Counted from the stretch's first letter, positions 24,645-33,023 are shown. The stretch: DNA of 38,856 bases from Ignavibacteria bacterium CG2_30_36_16 (GCA_001873185.1 MNYQ01000027.1:1-38856); one strand, 5' to 3'. Numbers and translations are program-made. Notes: generated by a model from the letters alone, not told the origin.

Positions 24645-25967
24645 ATGTTTGAAGATTTATCCTTAAAATTAGATAAGGCATTAAAAAAAATTACCGGGCA
24701 GGGCAAACTGACGGAAAAAAATATTTCCGACACACTGCGCGAAATTAGACGCGTTCTTTTAGATGCCGATGTAAATTACAAAGTTGCTAAGGAGTTCATT
24801 GAAAATGTTTCTCAAAAAGCACTTGGCAAGGAAGTAATTGCTTCTATTTCGCCGGGTCAGCTAATCACAAAAATTATTTATGATGAGTTGATTGAATTGC
24901 TTGGCAGTTCTACAAGCGATCTTAAAATTAATGCGCAAGGCGCCACATCGTATTTAATAGTTGGGTTACAAGGTTCCGGTAAAACTACATTTTGTGGAAA
25001 ACTTGCAAAACGCTTAACGGAAAGCGGGAGTAAAGTTCTTCTTGTTGCAGCGGATGTTTATCGTCCCGCCGCAGTTGAACAGCTTAAAACTCTCGGCGGA
25101 CAAATATCGGTGGAAGTATTTGCTCTTGAAGAAAAGAACGCGAGAAAAACCGTAGAAGATTCTTTGTCATTTGCTCGTGAAAAAAGTTTCAACACTATAA
25201 TAATCGATACCGCCGGTCGTCTTCATGTTGATGAAACGATGATGGATGAAGTCGCTGATATTAAAAAATTTGTTAATCCTTCCGAAACATTGTTTGTTGT
25301 TGATGCAATGACCGGACAGGATGCCGTTAACTCGGCAAAGATATTTAACGAACGGGTTAATTACGACGGAATAGTTCTTACAAAGCTTGATGGTGATGCA
25401 CGAGGCGGTGCGGCTTTATCAATTAGACAGGTTGTTGGTAAACCGATAAAGTTTATAAGCAACGGAGAGAAGCTTGACGCTCTCGATAAATTCTATCCCG
25501 ACCGTCTTGCTTCGCGAATTCTTGGCAAGGGTGATGTTATTTCGCTTGTAGAAAAAGCACAATCTACCTTTGACGAAAAAGAATCCGGCAAGCTGGAAGA
25601 AAGATTCCGTATGAATCAATTTGATTTTGAAGATTTTCTTAAGCAAATTAAGGCTATAAAGAAAATGGGTTCTTTGTCATCGCTGCTTGGCATGATTCCC
25701 GGACTGGGAAATCAACTAAAAAATGCCACGATTGATGATAGAGCGCTCATAAAAGTTGAAGCGATTATAAACTCGATGACAATTGATGAAAGACAATCGC
25801 CAAAAGTATTAAACGGCAACCGCCGTAAAAGAATTGCAAGAGGCAGCGGCACTTCCATTCAGGATGTTAACCGTTTAATTAAGCAGTTTAACGAAATGAA
25901 GCTGATGATGAGCCGCCTAAGTAAAGGCGGGTTAGGTAAATCACTCGGCAATTTTAAATTTAATTGA
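24645..25967 (+). CDS. ffh: signal recognition particle GTPase
   Basis: A 440-residue SRP54 homologue that targets nascent membrane proteins to the Sec translocon with 4.5S RNA and FtsY. The N domain is residues 1-95. The G domain has the P-loop GLQGSGKT (107-114), DTAGRLH, and TKLDGDARGG. The M domain follows from about 300, with IPGLG and the RNA-binding RRKRIARGSG. The usual methionine-rich tail is short, ending SKGGLGKSLGNFKFN. It is first in the ffh-rpsP-khpA-rimM-trmD-rplS cluster. Confidence 0.97.
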   Translation: MFEDLSLKLDKALKKITGQGKLTEKNISDTLREIRRVLLDADVNYKVAKEFIENVSQKALGKEVIASISPGQLITKIIYDELIELLGSSTSDLKINAQGATSYLIVGLQGSGKTTFCGKLAKRLTESGSKVLLVAADVYRPAAVEQLKTLGGQISVEVFALEEKNARKTVEDSLSFAREKSFNTIIIDTAGRLHVDETMMDEVADIKKFVNPSETLFVVDAMTGQDAVNSAKIFNERVNYDGIVLTKLDGDARGGAALSIRQVVGKPIKFISNGEKLDALDKFYPDRLASRILGKGDVISLVEKAQSTFDEKESGKLEERFRMNQFDFEDFLKQIKAIKKMGSLSSLLGMIPGLGNQLKNATIDDRALIKVEAIINSMTIDERQSPKVLNGNRRKRIARGSGTSIQDVNRLIKQFNEMKLMMSRLSKGGLGKSLGNFKFN

Positions 25968-25997
25968 TGTAATATCTAATTTGGAGGATATAATAAC

Positions 25998-26498
25998 TTG
26001 GCTGTAAAGTTAAGATTGAGAAGAATGGGAAAAAAGAAACAACCTATCTATAAAGTTGTTGCTGCAGATTCAAGAGCCCCGCGTGACGGTAAATTTCTTG
26101 AGGCAGTTGGATTATACAATCCATTAACTAAGCCCCATACTATTGAGATAAATGAAGAAAGAGCTTTGTACTGGTTAAGCGTTGGTGCACAACCAACCGA
26201 TACTGTAAAGAGTTTGTTCAGGCAAAAAGGTATTAACCTAAAACACGACTTAAGCAAGAGAGGTTTATCTGAAGAAAAGATAAACGAAGAAGTTGGAAAA
26301 TGGGAAAAGCTGCAGGAAGCTAAAACCGGAAGAAAAACAAAAAGTGCTAAAACGGAAATAACCCCTGTGCCTCAACCGGTTGAAACTGAACAAGTTGTTA
26401 CAGAAAAAGCCGAAGAAGAAATTTCGAATGATATTAGTACGGCAGAAGTAACGGGTGCTGCTTCTGAAGAGAACACCTCAGAGGATAAAAAAGAATAA
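25998..26498 (+). CDS. rpsP: 30S ribosomal protein S16 with acidic C-terminal extension
   Basis: A 166-residue protein; the S16 core is residues 1-80 ([39 protein letters not shown]). The start is TTG 25998, fixed by TTGGAGG upstream and by the conserved N-terminus. About 80 further residues form a low-complexity tail rich in Glu, Lys, Thr and Val. Extended S16 proteins occur in Bacteroidota. The tail may be disordered on the ribosome surface; its role is unknown. Confidence 0.95.
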   Translation: MAVKLRLRRMGKKKQPIYKVVAADSRAPRDGKFLEAVGLYNPLTKPHTIEINEERALYWLSVGAQPTDTVKSLFRQKGINLKHDLSKRGLSEEKINEEVGKWEKLQEAKTGRKTKSAKTEITPVPQPVETEQVVTEKAEEEISNDISTAEVTGAASEENTSEDKKE

Positions 26499-26571
26499 TC
26501 TTCAGGGATAGTTTTCTCTCTGTACACAATTCAATAAGCTCCCGTGCTCTAATTTTAGGAGGCTTCTTTCT

Positions 26572-26805
26572 ATGAAAGAGTTCATTGAATTCATTGTTAA
26601 ACACCTTGTAGATAACCCTGAGGGTGTTGTGATTGAAGAAAAAGTACAAGAAGACCAAAAAGTCGTTTTTCTTCTTAAGGTACAATCTCATGATATCGGC
26701 AAGATTATCGGTAAGCAAGGCAAAACTGCTCAGGCTATGCGTACTCTTCTTACTGCCGTTTCGGCAAAAGAAGGCAAGAGGGCTGTGCTGGAAATACTTG
26801 ATTGA
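26572..26805 (+). CDS. khpA: KH-domain RNA-binding protein KhpA
   Basis: A 77-residue single KH domain of the KhpA/YlqC family. The RNA-binding GxxG loop is GKQG in IGKIIGKQGKTAQAMRTLL. The TAGGAGG ribosome site lies before the ATG. The place between rpsP and rimM is conserved in many bacteria. In Gram-positive species KhpA works with KhpB in post-transcriptional control; the partner is not seen here. Confidence 0.9.
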   Translation: MKEFIEFIVKHLVDNPEGVVIEEKVQEDQKVVFLLKVQSHDIGKIIGKQGKTAQAMRTLLTAVSAKEGKRAVLEILD

Positions 26806-26818
26806 TGCAGTTTAGTTA

Positions 26819-27334
26819 GTGTCCGAATATTTTCTAATTGCTAAAATAGATTCTGTTTACGGAAAAAACGGATTCGTTAAGATTTTTTCTTATTCTGATT
26901 TCCACGAGCGATTTTTCGATCTTAAGGAAGTCTATATAGATTTTTTTGATGAAAAAAAAATCTTCCATATAGAAAAAACTGAAATTAAAAAAAACTCTAT
27001 TACTCTGAAGTTTAAAAACTTTGATGATGATAAAGACGTTCAGATTCTTATTGGCAAAAACATTTTTGTGGACATTCAAAATGTTGTTAAGCTTCCCGAA
27101 AACTTTTATTTTATACATGATTTAATTGGATGTACGGTAGTACAAAATAGCAGCGTGTTCGGTATAGTTAAAGATGTTCTTACTATTCCTGCAAATAGTG
27201 TTTATGTTGTTGAAGATGTAAACGGGCAAGAAATTTTAATTCCGGCGGTTGAACATTTTATTGATGCGGTTGATATCGAAAAAAAATTAATTACACTTAA
27301 GCCCGATGTAGAATTGTATGATGATGAGAATTGA
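26819..27334 (+). CDS. rimM: ribosome maturation factor RimM
   Basis: A 171-residue 16S rRNA processing factor that binds S19 during 30S assembly. The N-terminal RimM domain starts IAKIDSVYGKNGFVKIFSYS, and a PRC-barrel C-terminal half includes DLIGCTVVQ and EILIPAVEHFI. The start is GTG 26819, 13 bases after khpA. The 3' end overlaps trmD. Confidence 0.93.
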   Translation: MSEYFLIAKIDSVYGKNGFVKIFSYSDFHERFFDLKEVYIDFFDEKKIFHIEKTEIKKNSITLKFKNFDDDKDVQILIGKNIFVDIQNVVKLPENFYFIHDLIGCTVVQNSSVFGIVKDVLTIPANSVYVVEDVNGQEILIPAVEHFIDAVDIEKKLITLKPDVELYDDEN

Positions 27335-27998
27335 TGTAATTTCAGCCGTTCCCGAAATTTTTGAAAGCCCTCTTAATTATAGTATTCTTAAGAGAGCGCA
27401 GAATAAAGGGAAAGTTGAAATAGTTATCCACAATCTGCGCGATTATGCTTTTAACAAACACAAACAGATTGATGATAAACCTTTCGGCGGCGGACCTGGA
27501 ATGGTATTAAAACCGGAACCGTTTTTTGAGTGCATCGAAAAACTTAAAAGCGAAAGGAAGTATGATTATATTATATTTACTTCACCCCGCGGAAAAGTTT
27601 TCGAACAAAAAATTGCTAATAGAATTTCCCTTGCCAGCAATATAATGTTTGTAACCGGTCATTATAAAGATATTGACGACCGCGTAATAAAAACTTTTGC
27701 AACAGAAGAACTATCTATAGGAAATTTTATTTTAACAGGCGGCGAACTGCCTGCTGTAATAATGATTGATGCAATTGTCCGTTTAATACCGGGAGTATTG
27801 AATGATAGCGAATCAGCGCTGAACGATTCTTTTATGGACGGTGAAGTAATAGAAGCTCCGGCTTTTACACGCCCTGCTGAATACCGGGGTATGAAAGTTC
27901 CCGAAGTTCTACTTTCGGGTAATGAAAAAGAAATAAAGAAATGGAAAACAGAGCAGTCAAAAACATTGACTGAACGCTGGAAAAATTTTAATAATTAG
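27324..27998 (+). CDS. trmD: tRNA (guanine-37-N1)-methyltransferase
   Basis: About 224 residues of the SPOUT methyltransferase that makes m1G37 in tRNA from SAM, preventing frameshifts. Conserved parts are [13 protein letters not shown], the [12 protein letters not shown] loop, the knot segment [13 protein letters not shown] and the C-terminal [12 protein letters not shown]. The loop GHYKDIDDR differs from E. coli GRYEGVDER but resembles Bacteroidota forms. Three in-frame ATG codons stand in a row (27318, 27321, 27324) inside the 3' end of rimM; the last is chosen by family N-terminus. Coupled translation with rimM is likely. Confidence 0.95.
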   Translation: MRIDVISAVPEIFESPLNYSILKRAQNKGKVEIVIHNLRDYAFNKHKQIDDKPFGGGPGMVLKPEPFFECIEKLKSERKYDYIIFTSPRGKVFEQKIANRISLASNIMFVTGHYKDIDDRVIKTFATEELSIGNFILTGGELPAVIMIDAIVRLIPGVLNDSESALNDSFMDGEVIEAPAFTRPAEYRGMKVPEVLLSGNEKEIKKWKTEQSKTLTERWKNFNN

Positions 27999-28011
27999 CG
28001 GAGATAAAACG

Positions 28012-28353
28012 ATGTCTAACTTAAGCAACATATTGCCCGATCAAATAAAAACAGATTTACCTGCTTTCGATGCAGGCGATCATGTTAGGGTACATGTTAG
28101 AGTAATTGAAGGAGATAAAGAAAGAATTCAGCCGTTTGAAGGCGACGTAATAAGCGTTAGAGGCGGCGGAATAAATAAAACATTCACTGTAAGAAAAGTA
28201 TCGAGCGGAATTGGCGTGGAAAGGATATTTCCTTTTCACTCACCCAAAATCGCAAAGGTAGAACTTCTTAAACAAGGTGATGTAAGAAGAGCAAAACTTT
28301 ACTACTTGAGAAATCTTTCCGGTAAAGCTGCCAGAATTAAATCCAAAGCTTAA
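28012..28353 (+). CDS. rplS: 50S ribosomal protein L19
   Basis: A 113-residue protein of normal length with [50 protein letters not shown] and [16 protein letters not shown], all characteristic of bL19. GGAG lies before the ATG. It is the last gene of the cluster, before a strong terminator. Confidence 0.97.
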   Translation: MSNLSNILPDQIKTDLPAFDAGDHVRVHVRVIEGDKERIQPFEGDVISVRGGGINKTFTVRKVSSGIGVERIFPFHSPKIAKVELLKQGDVRRAKLYYLRNLSGKAARIKSKA

Positions 28354-28375
28354 TCCCTTCTTCCAAATTCCTAAC

Positions 28376-28400
28376 GGGCGCTTTTACGGCGCCCTTTTTT
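28376..28400 (+). terminator. intrinsic terminator of the ffh-rplS cluster
   Basis: GGGCGC (28376-28381) pairs with GCGCCC (28389-28394) around TTTTACG, followed by six T. This is a standard strong terminator. Confidence 0.92.
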
Positions 28401-28923
28401 AGTTGAATTGTCTTGTTCTGACTTCTGCCAATTAGCATGACAAATTGTTGAATAACCTATTTAAAATTATTTGTGTTTGGGGTGTTATTTTCGATTTTAA
28501 TAAAAAAGTTTCTCCGTTTTTTTTATTGTAAAGTTTAGCATAAGTTACCGACCAAATAATATCCACAATCTGCCTTATTGATAATTTTATTTGTCATTAG
28601 ATTTACCAATTCTCCTTTGGACGATAACCAAGGAATTTTTTAAGGGATAACAGAGCAATGCACACCTCCACTTTTAATTTTATTTTGTTTTAAAATCAAA
28701 TCATTTTTCATTTAAAACGTTATAATATTTTTAACTGATTCATGCAAAACTATTTCAATAATAAGCGTTTTTCACATTTACAGTTTCAACAAACTCAAGT
28801 GAGAAGATGGCTAATCACTCAACGGAAGTTTCAACTTTCGACTTGTTTTTTTATCGAACAGTATTGAAAAATAATCACTAAATTTCGGGTGTTAAAAATC
28901 ACCTATTTAAAGCTACAGTGATT
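28401..28923. other. noncoding interval upstream of the Crp/Fnr gene
   Basis: About 520 AT-rich bases with no convincing gene. It holds the inverted repeat AAGTT-TC-AACTT (28826-28837) about 87 bases before the regulator ATG, and a short GGTG/CACC hairpin (28888-28903) next to that start. A TATAAT at 28721-28726 lacks a matching -35. No clear promoter or RNA gene was identified. Confidence 0.4.
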
Positions 28924-29619
28924 ATGAAAAATGAACCAAGTATTTACAGTGAAACTCTTCGCACTCTACCGTTATTTTCAGAACTTAAAGTTGAACAAGT
29001 AAAACAAATAATCTCTATTTGCAAGATTATTAAGTATAAAAAAAATGATATCTTGTTTTTTGAGGGTGATAATTATAGAGGTTTTTACATCCTTTTAGAA
29101 GGCTCTGTTAAAATTTATAAAATCTCTTTCGAAGGGAAAGAGTCAATACTTCATCTGATTAAGCTATACGAATCATTCGGTGATGTCCCTCTTTTTGATG
29201 GTGATAAATATCCCGTAAATGCACAAGTAATTGCTGACTCAGTTTTGGCTTTCGTTCCGCACAAAGAGTTTGTTGAACTTATCAAGAATAATTCGACTAT
29301 ATGTTTTAATATACTTGTAGGTTTTGCAAAGAAAATGCGTCGTCTAACTCAAAAAGTCGAAGAGTTTTCTACCAAAGAAATAATCAGCCGGTTTGCAAGA
29401 TATCTACTTGAAGAAATCAAAAAATCTGGAACAGTGAATCTTCCGGAACCATTTGTAAAAATAACTATCTCCAAGAAAAATCTGGCTTCTTATCTTGGAA
29501 CAATTACAGACACATTATCTAGACTTCTTAAAAAATTACAAAATGAAAAAATAATTCGGGTCGACGGTAAATCAATTTTTATTCTTGATATAAATAAATT
29601 AAAAACTTTCGCAAGATAA
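28924..29619 (+). CDS. Crp/Fnr-family transcriptional regulator
   Basis: About 231 residues. An N-terminal cyclic-nucleotide-binding-like beta-roll (LPLFSELKVEQ, YILLEGSVKIYKIS) is joined by a long helix to a winged HTH at about 150-225. The recognition helix has TDTLSRLL (D196, S199, R200), where FNR has E-x2-SR. Only two cysteines exist (C33, C127), so no FNR iron-sulfur cluster is possible, and the cAMP pocket motif is not obvious. A heme-based nitric oxide sensor like DNR/NnrR is plausible given the neighbouring oxidoreductase, but is inferred from context. ATG 28924 is preferred over GTG 28918; neither has a clear ribosome site. Confidence 0.88.
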   Translation: MKNEPSIYSETLRTLPLFSELKVEQVKQIISICKIIKYKKNDILFFEGDNYRGFYILLEGSVKIYKISFEGKESILHLIKLYESFGDVPLFDGDKYPVNAQVIADSVLAFVPHKEFVELIKNNSTICFNILVGFAKKMRRLTQKVEEFSTKEIISRFARYLLEEIKKSGTVNLPEPFVKITISKKNLASYLGTITDTLSRLLKKLQNEKIIRVDGKSIFILDINKLKTFAR

Positions 29620-29660
29620 ATTTCTCCGCCATCGTTCCCGGTTTTCTCTTAAAATATGCT

Positions 29661-29713
29661 AAGTCCGACTTAAGTCAAAGGATTTGACCCTCAATATGAT
29701 AATATTTCATAAT
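29661..29713 (+). promoter_or_regulatory. candidate operator and promoter of the heme-copper oxidoreductase genes
   Basis: AAGTC-C-GACTT (29661-29671) overlaps the perfect palindrome GACTTAAGTC (29667-29676). Eight bases further is TTGACC (29684-29689), then 18 bases and CATAAT (29708-29713), a sigma-70-like pair. The palindromes sit just upstream of the -35, where an activator of the Crp/Fnr family would bind. The repeats do not match the canonical TTGAT-N4-ATCAA site, so the regulator link is inferred. The remaining DNA to 29865 holds no gene. Confidence 0.35.
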
Positions 29714-29865
29714 AAGAATAGAGGTCTCTTAACTAGCACTAAAAAAATAAGAATTCTAAAACGGCTTACTCTTACAAAAGAGAATAATATGAACCTTAAT
29801 TTTATTTAATCAAATAGGCATTCTGATATTCCTAAAATTATAAACTTACATATAAAGGTGAAACT

Positions 29866-30414
29866 ATGATTGACTCAAACATCGTACTAACCGGACAAAC
29901 AATTGCCTACACGCTTTATGTCCTTGCGATTATGGCATTGATGGGATGGTTTGCTTACAAGATAACAAGAGACGGTTCCGGCAAAGTAGTTAAATCGGCA
30001 ATATTTTATTCGTTTGTCGGTTTTTTAATTTTTCTCGGGGTCTCGCTTCATATTGTAACGCATGAAACAATTCCCTGGAAGCCGATGGATTTAAATCGTG
30101 CTGAGATTAAAGCCGATCAGGAATTTAATATCACAATGGAGAACCACGAATTTCGGCTCCCCACCTCTAAACTCATAATAAAAAAAAATAAAATAGTTCG
30201 ATTTAATGTGGTATCGAAAGATTTAACTTATGGTTTTGGATTATTCCGACGCGACAACACGATGGCTTTCCAGATGCAAGTTATCCCCGGTCATATTAAT
30301 GATATCCTTTGGCAATTCGACCGCCCAGAGGTTTATTCCATCAGATCAACTGAATACTCGGGACCTAAAGGAATTAAGATGATTGTTCGGGATGTGGTTG
30401 AGGTTGTTGAATAA
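29866..30414 (+). CDS. heme-copper oxidoreductase subunit II, cupredoxin without copper ligands
   Basis: A 182-residue protein with two membrane helices (about 12-31 and 45-64) and a periplasmic cupredoxin domain (85-182). The domain aligns by eye with cytochrome oxidase subunit II: VVSKDLTYGFGLF, MQVIPGHINDILWQFDRPEVY and RSTEYSGPKGIKM. In that alignment the CuA ligands are lost: His to Y122, the two Cys to S161 and S165, the second His to G169; only M172 and E163 remain. There is no cysteine at all, so no CuA can form. Electrons must enter by another route. AAAGGTG precedes the ATG, and the catalytic subunit gene follows 31 bases later. Confidence 0.82.
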   Translation: MIDSNIVLTGQTIAYTLYVLAIMALMGWFAYKITRDGSGKVVKSAIFYSFVGFLIFLGVSLHIVTHETIPWKPMDLNRAEIKADQEFNITMENHEFRLPTSKLIIKKNKIVRFNVVSKDLTYGFGLFRRDNTMAFQMQVIPGHINDILWQFDRPEVYSIRSTEYSGPKGIKMIVRDVVEVVE

Positions 30415-30445
30415 ATATTTTTAAAACAAATGTGAGAAAATAAAA

Positions 30446-32074
30446 ATGAACTTAATACAAACATTCACAAACGGTGAACAAGGTTTATTCAAACCGAATT
30501 CTTTAACTCCAATGCAAAAATTGACACTGCGATTTGTAGTAATTGGACTTATTTATTATGGTGTTGTTGTTATCGAAGGGATGTTGATGAGATTATTTGA
30601 AGTTAGTCCCAGCATCGCCTTAGGCGTAGAACCGAAGCAGTTTTTTGCCATCATGACTGCTCATCCACTCGTCGGGATTTTTGGTTCTACTTATTCAATT
30701 GTTTTTGGTGCGTTTCTTTTTCTTGTTCCTTTCTTAATGAAAAAACCATTGTGGAGTATAAAATTAGGAAATTGGACTTTATGGTTAATTACAATCGGTA
30801 CGTTCGTATTTTGGTTCGCGGGATTTGTATCCCACTACTCCCCGCTCTACACACTTTATTGGCCATTGCCGGCAGACTTTTCTCAATTTAGTGTTTTAGG
30901 TGGAACATTCTTTATCGTTGGAATTGCACTAGTGATGGTAGGGACAGCATTTTTTGTCATCAATATTTACAAGACCATTACATATACTCCGGAAGGATGG
31001 GAGAAACAACCAAAAGGAGCGTTAATTAAATCCGCACTTGGCTTAACCGGTTTAACCAATCTTTTCTCAAAAAAGAAAAAAGAACATTTGGTTTCTCTTC
31101 CGGTTGCAGCAATTGCAAGAGGAACGGTTGACACAGCCTTTAATGCTGTTGTTATTTTATTCGCGGGCGTTCTAATCTTAATTTATATGGTTGCAGAATT
31201 GTTTGGAGTAAGCCTAAAACATTCTGCCATTGATGCTTTATTGTATAAAAATATTTTCTGGTGGGGACTTGATTTAATTGCAGATGGGCTAGTTTTAATA
31301 TTTGTTGCCGGAACATGGTATTTACTTGCAACATTAATCACCGGCAAAAAATTATTTATGGAAAACTGGGCTCGTGCAGCTTTATTTGTGGAAATGGTTG
31401 TTAGTTGGACGGTCTGGTCACATCATTTAATGTCGGATCAAGCTCAACCCGGTATCTTAAAAATTCTATCCGGAGAAATGGTTACAGCCTTTGAGCTTAT
31501 TACTCAAGGTTTAGCTTTTTTTATTACTCTTGCTACGCTTTGGAGCGCACGACCTTTGAAAATGAGTCATCCGTTAAAATTTTTACTTGGCGGTCTGCTT
31601 GGATTCGCTTTAGCAGTTCCTGCCGGTATTATGCAGGCAGATTTAGGATTGAATAGAATTCTACATAACACTCAATGGATTGTCGGTCCTCACGTTCATG
31701 TTGCAATATTAATAGGATTGACAATGACATTATATTCGGCAATTTATTTTCTCTTTCCAATTCTTACTAATGGCGCCAAACTTTATAGTGAAAAATTAGC
31801 GAGCTTCCATTTCTGGGCGCACCTAATAGGCGGTATTGGCATGGGCGCTTTTATGGGGATGGCAGGCTTAAGAGGAATGTTACGCCGTTCAATCTACCTC
31901 AACGGCGAATTCAATTCTTACATGATACTTGCAGCTATTTCCGGTTCATTGCTTCTTCTCGCATTTTTAGCTTTCTTCTATAATATTGTTATGAGCGTAG
32001 GCTTGAAAGGTGTTATTGAAATTTTTATGCCATCTAAATTAAAAACAACTGATTTGCTGCCGGCAGAGAAATGA
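30446..32074 (+). CDS. heme-copper oxidoreductase catalytic subunit, probable nitric oxide reductase (gNOR-like)
   Basis: A 542-residue membrane protein with about 12 helices, heme-copper superfamily. Heme ligands are H73 (low spin, TAHPLVGIFG), H416 (high spin) and H418 (low spin) in GPHVHVA. The CuB His pair is H326-H327 in VWSHHLMSD. The helix that should give the first CuB histidine reads FWWGLDLIADGLVL; aligned with cytochrome-c NOR (WWVVHLWVEG) the histidine is D276 and the NOR glutamate is D280. No cross-linked tyrosine or PEVY motif is present, so oxygen reduction is unlikely. As I recall, the gNOR family has Asp at this metal position. The paired CuA-less subunit II and the upstream Crp/Fnr gene support NO reduction. 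Activity is inferred. Confidence 0.75.
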   Translation: MNLIQTFTNGEQGLFKPNSLTPMQKLTLRFVVIGLIYYGVVVIEGMLMRLFEVSPSIALGVEPKQFFAIMTAHPLVGIFGSTYSIVFGAFLFLVPFLMKKPLWSIKLGNWTLWLITIGTFVFWFAGFVSHYSPLYTLYWPLPADFSQFSVLGGTFFIVGIALVMVGTAFFVINIYKTITYTPEGWEKQPKGALIKSALGLTGLTNLFSKKKKEHLVSLPVAAIARGTVDTAFNAVVILFAGVLILIYMVAELFGVSLKHSAIDALLYKNIFWWGLDLIADGLVLIFVAGTWYLLATLITGKKLFMENWARAALFVEMVVSWTVWSHHLMSDQAQPGILKILSGEMVTAFELITQGLAFFITLATLWSARPLKMSHPLKFLLGGLLGFALAVPAGIMQADLGLNRILHNTQWIVGPHVHVAILIGLTMTLYSAIYFLFPILTNGAKLYSEKLASFHFWAHLIGGIGMGAFMGMAGLRGMLRRSIYLNGEFNSYMILAAISGSLLLLAFLAFFYNIVMSVGLKGVIEIFMPSKLKTTDLLPAEK

Positions 32075-32103
32075 GATAAGTATTTTTTTAGTCTATAAAG
32101 TAG

Positions 32104-32129
32104 AGCCCGGTGTTTCCATCGGGCTTTCT
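32104..32129. terminator. terminator between convergent genes
   Basis: AGCCCGGTG (32104-32112) pairs with CATCGGGCT (32117-32125), with one G-U pair and a 4-base loop, followed by TTCTC. It ends the oxidoreductase transcript and may also work for the minus-strand gene ending at 32140. Confidence 0.8.
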
Positions 32130-32139
32130 CTTACAAATC

Positions 32140-32541
32140 CTATTCTGTTAGCTCCTTTTTATTGAGGGGTTTTAACTGTGGTTTTTTTATGTTTTCAAAT
32201 TTGATTATTTGGTCGTCATTTAATTGATTTTTAATATCATCAAGTAAGTCATTAATTTTGTCAACTCTACTATCCCTTGCTCTTTTGACTCTGATTTTTT
32301 CAAAGAATCCCGGTTCGTCTCCGCTTTTGAATCGTGCTTTCAAAGCCGCTATTATTTTTTTATCCTCTTCAAGAATTCCTTTTATTTGTTCAACCTTTGC
32401 ATTGATTGTTTTGTATTGATCTGCGTTAAGCGTTAAATGTTCTTTTACTTTATCCATCTCTAAAAGTGATACTTGATCCTGAGCAGTTATTTTACTGACA
32501 AAAATTAAACCAAGTATGATTACTAAAAATTTTATTTTCAT
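32140..32541 (-). CDS. small periplasmic helical protein
   Basis: A 133-residue protein with a signal peptide ending at ITAQ (near residue 20). The rest is charged and helical, including MDKVKEHLTLNADQYKTINA, which recalls the LTxxQ segments of Spy/CpxP-like periplasmic chaperones and metal-stress proteins, but the match is weak. AAGGA lies six bases before the ATG. It is convergent with the oxidoreductase gene and follows a four-helix membrane protein on the same strand. No firm function. Confidence 0.6.
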   Translation of the reverse strand: MKIKFLVIILGLIFVSKITAQDQVSLLEMDKVKEHLTLNADQYKTINAKVEQIKGILEEDKKIIAALKARFKSGDEPGFFEKIRVKRARDSRVDKINDLLDDIKNQLNDDQIIKFENIKKPQLKPLNKKELTE

Positions 32542-32594
32542 TGCATATCCTTAAATGTATTGATTGATATTAGTTTTATTCCTGAGCAACGTGT

Positions 32595-32963
32595 TTACCG
32601 GGTTTTCCAGGCGACCAGCGTGATCGCTGCCCAAATCACTGACCGTATGACCATTGCATTTACACTGTGCGAGGCAACAGCGCCTCCGGCAAGATAGATT
32701 GCCGCTACAATAAGCAATACGATAAGATGCGCTGCAACAACTATCATTGTTAGTTTTAACGACCACCCGTAGTTTATCCATAGCGCTACACCGGCAAAAA
32801 TACCAACCACTCCCATCGTCACATTGTAAACGAGCAAAGGAGTAAGCACAACATACTCCGGTTGTGTAATTTCCAACAGTACTTGAGTGCCTTCCACGAT
32901 AGTGAGAAGACTGAAAACAACAGCAACGCCCGCCGCTATTTTTTTATAGATTGTTTTGTACAT
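32595..32963 (-). CDS. small four-helix membrane protein
   Basis: A 122-residue protein starting MYKTIYKKIAAG. ATG 32963 is chosen because AAAGGT precedes it; an in-frame ATG at 32996 would add eleven residues. Four hydrophobic helices span most of the chain (VAVVFSLLTIVEG, LLVYNVTMGVVGIFAGVALW, LTMIVVAAHLIVLLIVAAIYLAGG, VIRSVIWAAITLVAW). No cysteine or metal motif is obvious. I do not recognise the family. It lies 53 bases upstream of the small periplasmic protein, probably in one transcript. Confidence 0.6.
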   Translation of the reverse strand: MYKTIYKKIAAGVAVVFSLLTIVEGTQVLLEITQPEYVVLTPLLVYNVTMGVVGIFAGVALWINYGWSLKLTMIVVAAHLIVLLIVAAIYLAGGAVASHSVNAMVIRSVIWAAITLVAWKTR

Positions 32964-33023
32964 TGTAGTACCTTTCATGTATGTTAACGTAATCATAAAC
33001 GTTTCTTTGAATCAATTGCTCTA

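Noticed and set aside
26434-26718. 94-codon minus-strand frame across rpsP and khpA
   Set aside because: Opposite two conserved genes; lysine-rich shadow.
29685-29695. TTGA-CCC-TCAA as an FNR/DNR box
   Set aside because: The half-sites are perfect but the gap is 3 bases; the family site has 6 between TTGA and TCAA. It also overlaps the likely -35.
30446-32074. cbb3 or aa3 cytochrome oxidase
   Set aside because: The first CuB histidine and the PEVY/tyrosine motif are absent, and the partner lacks CuA.
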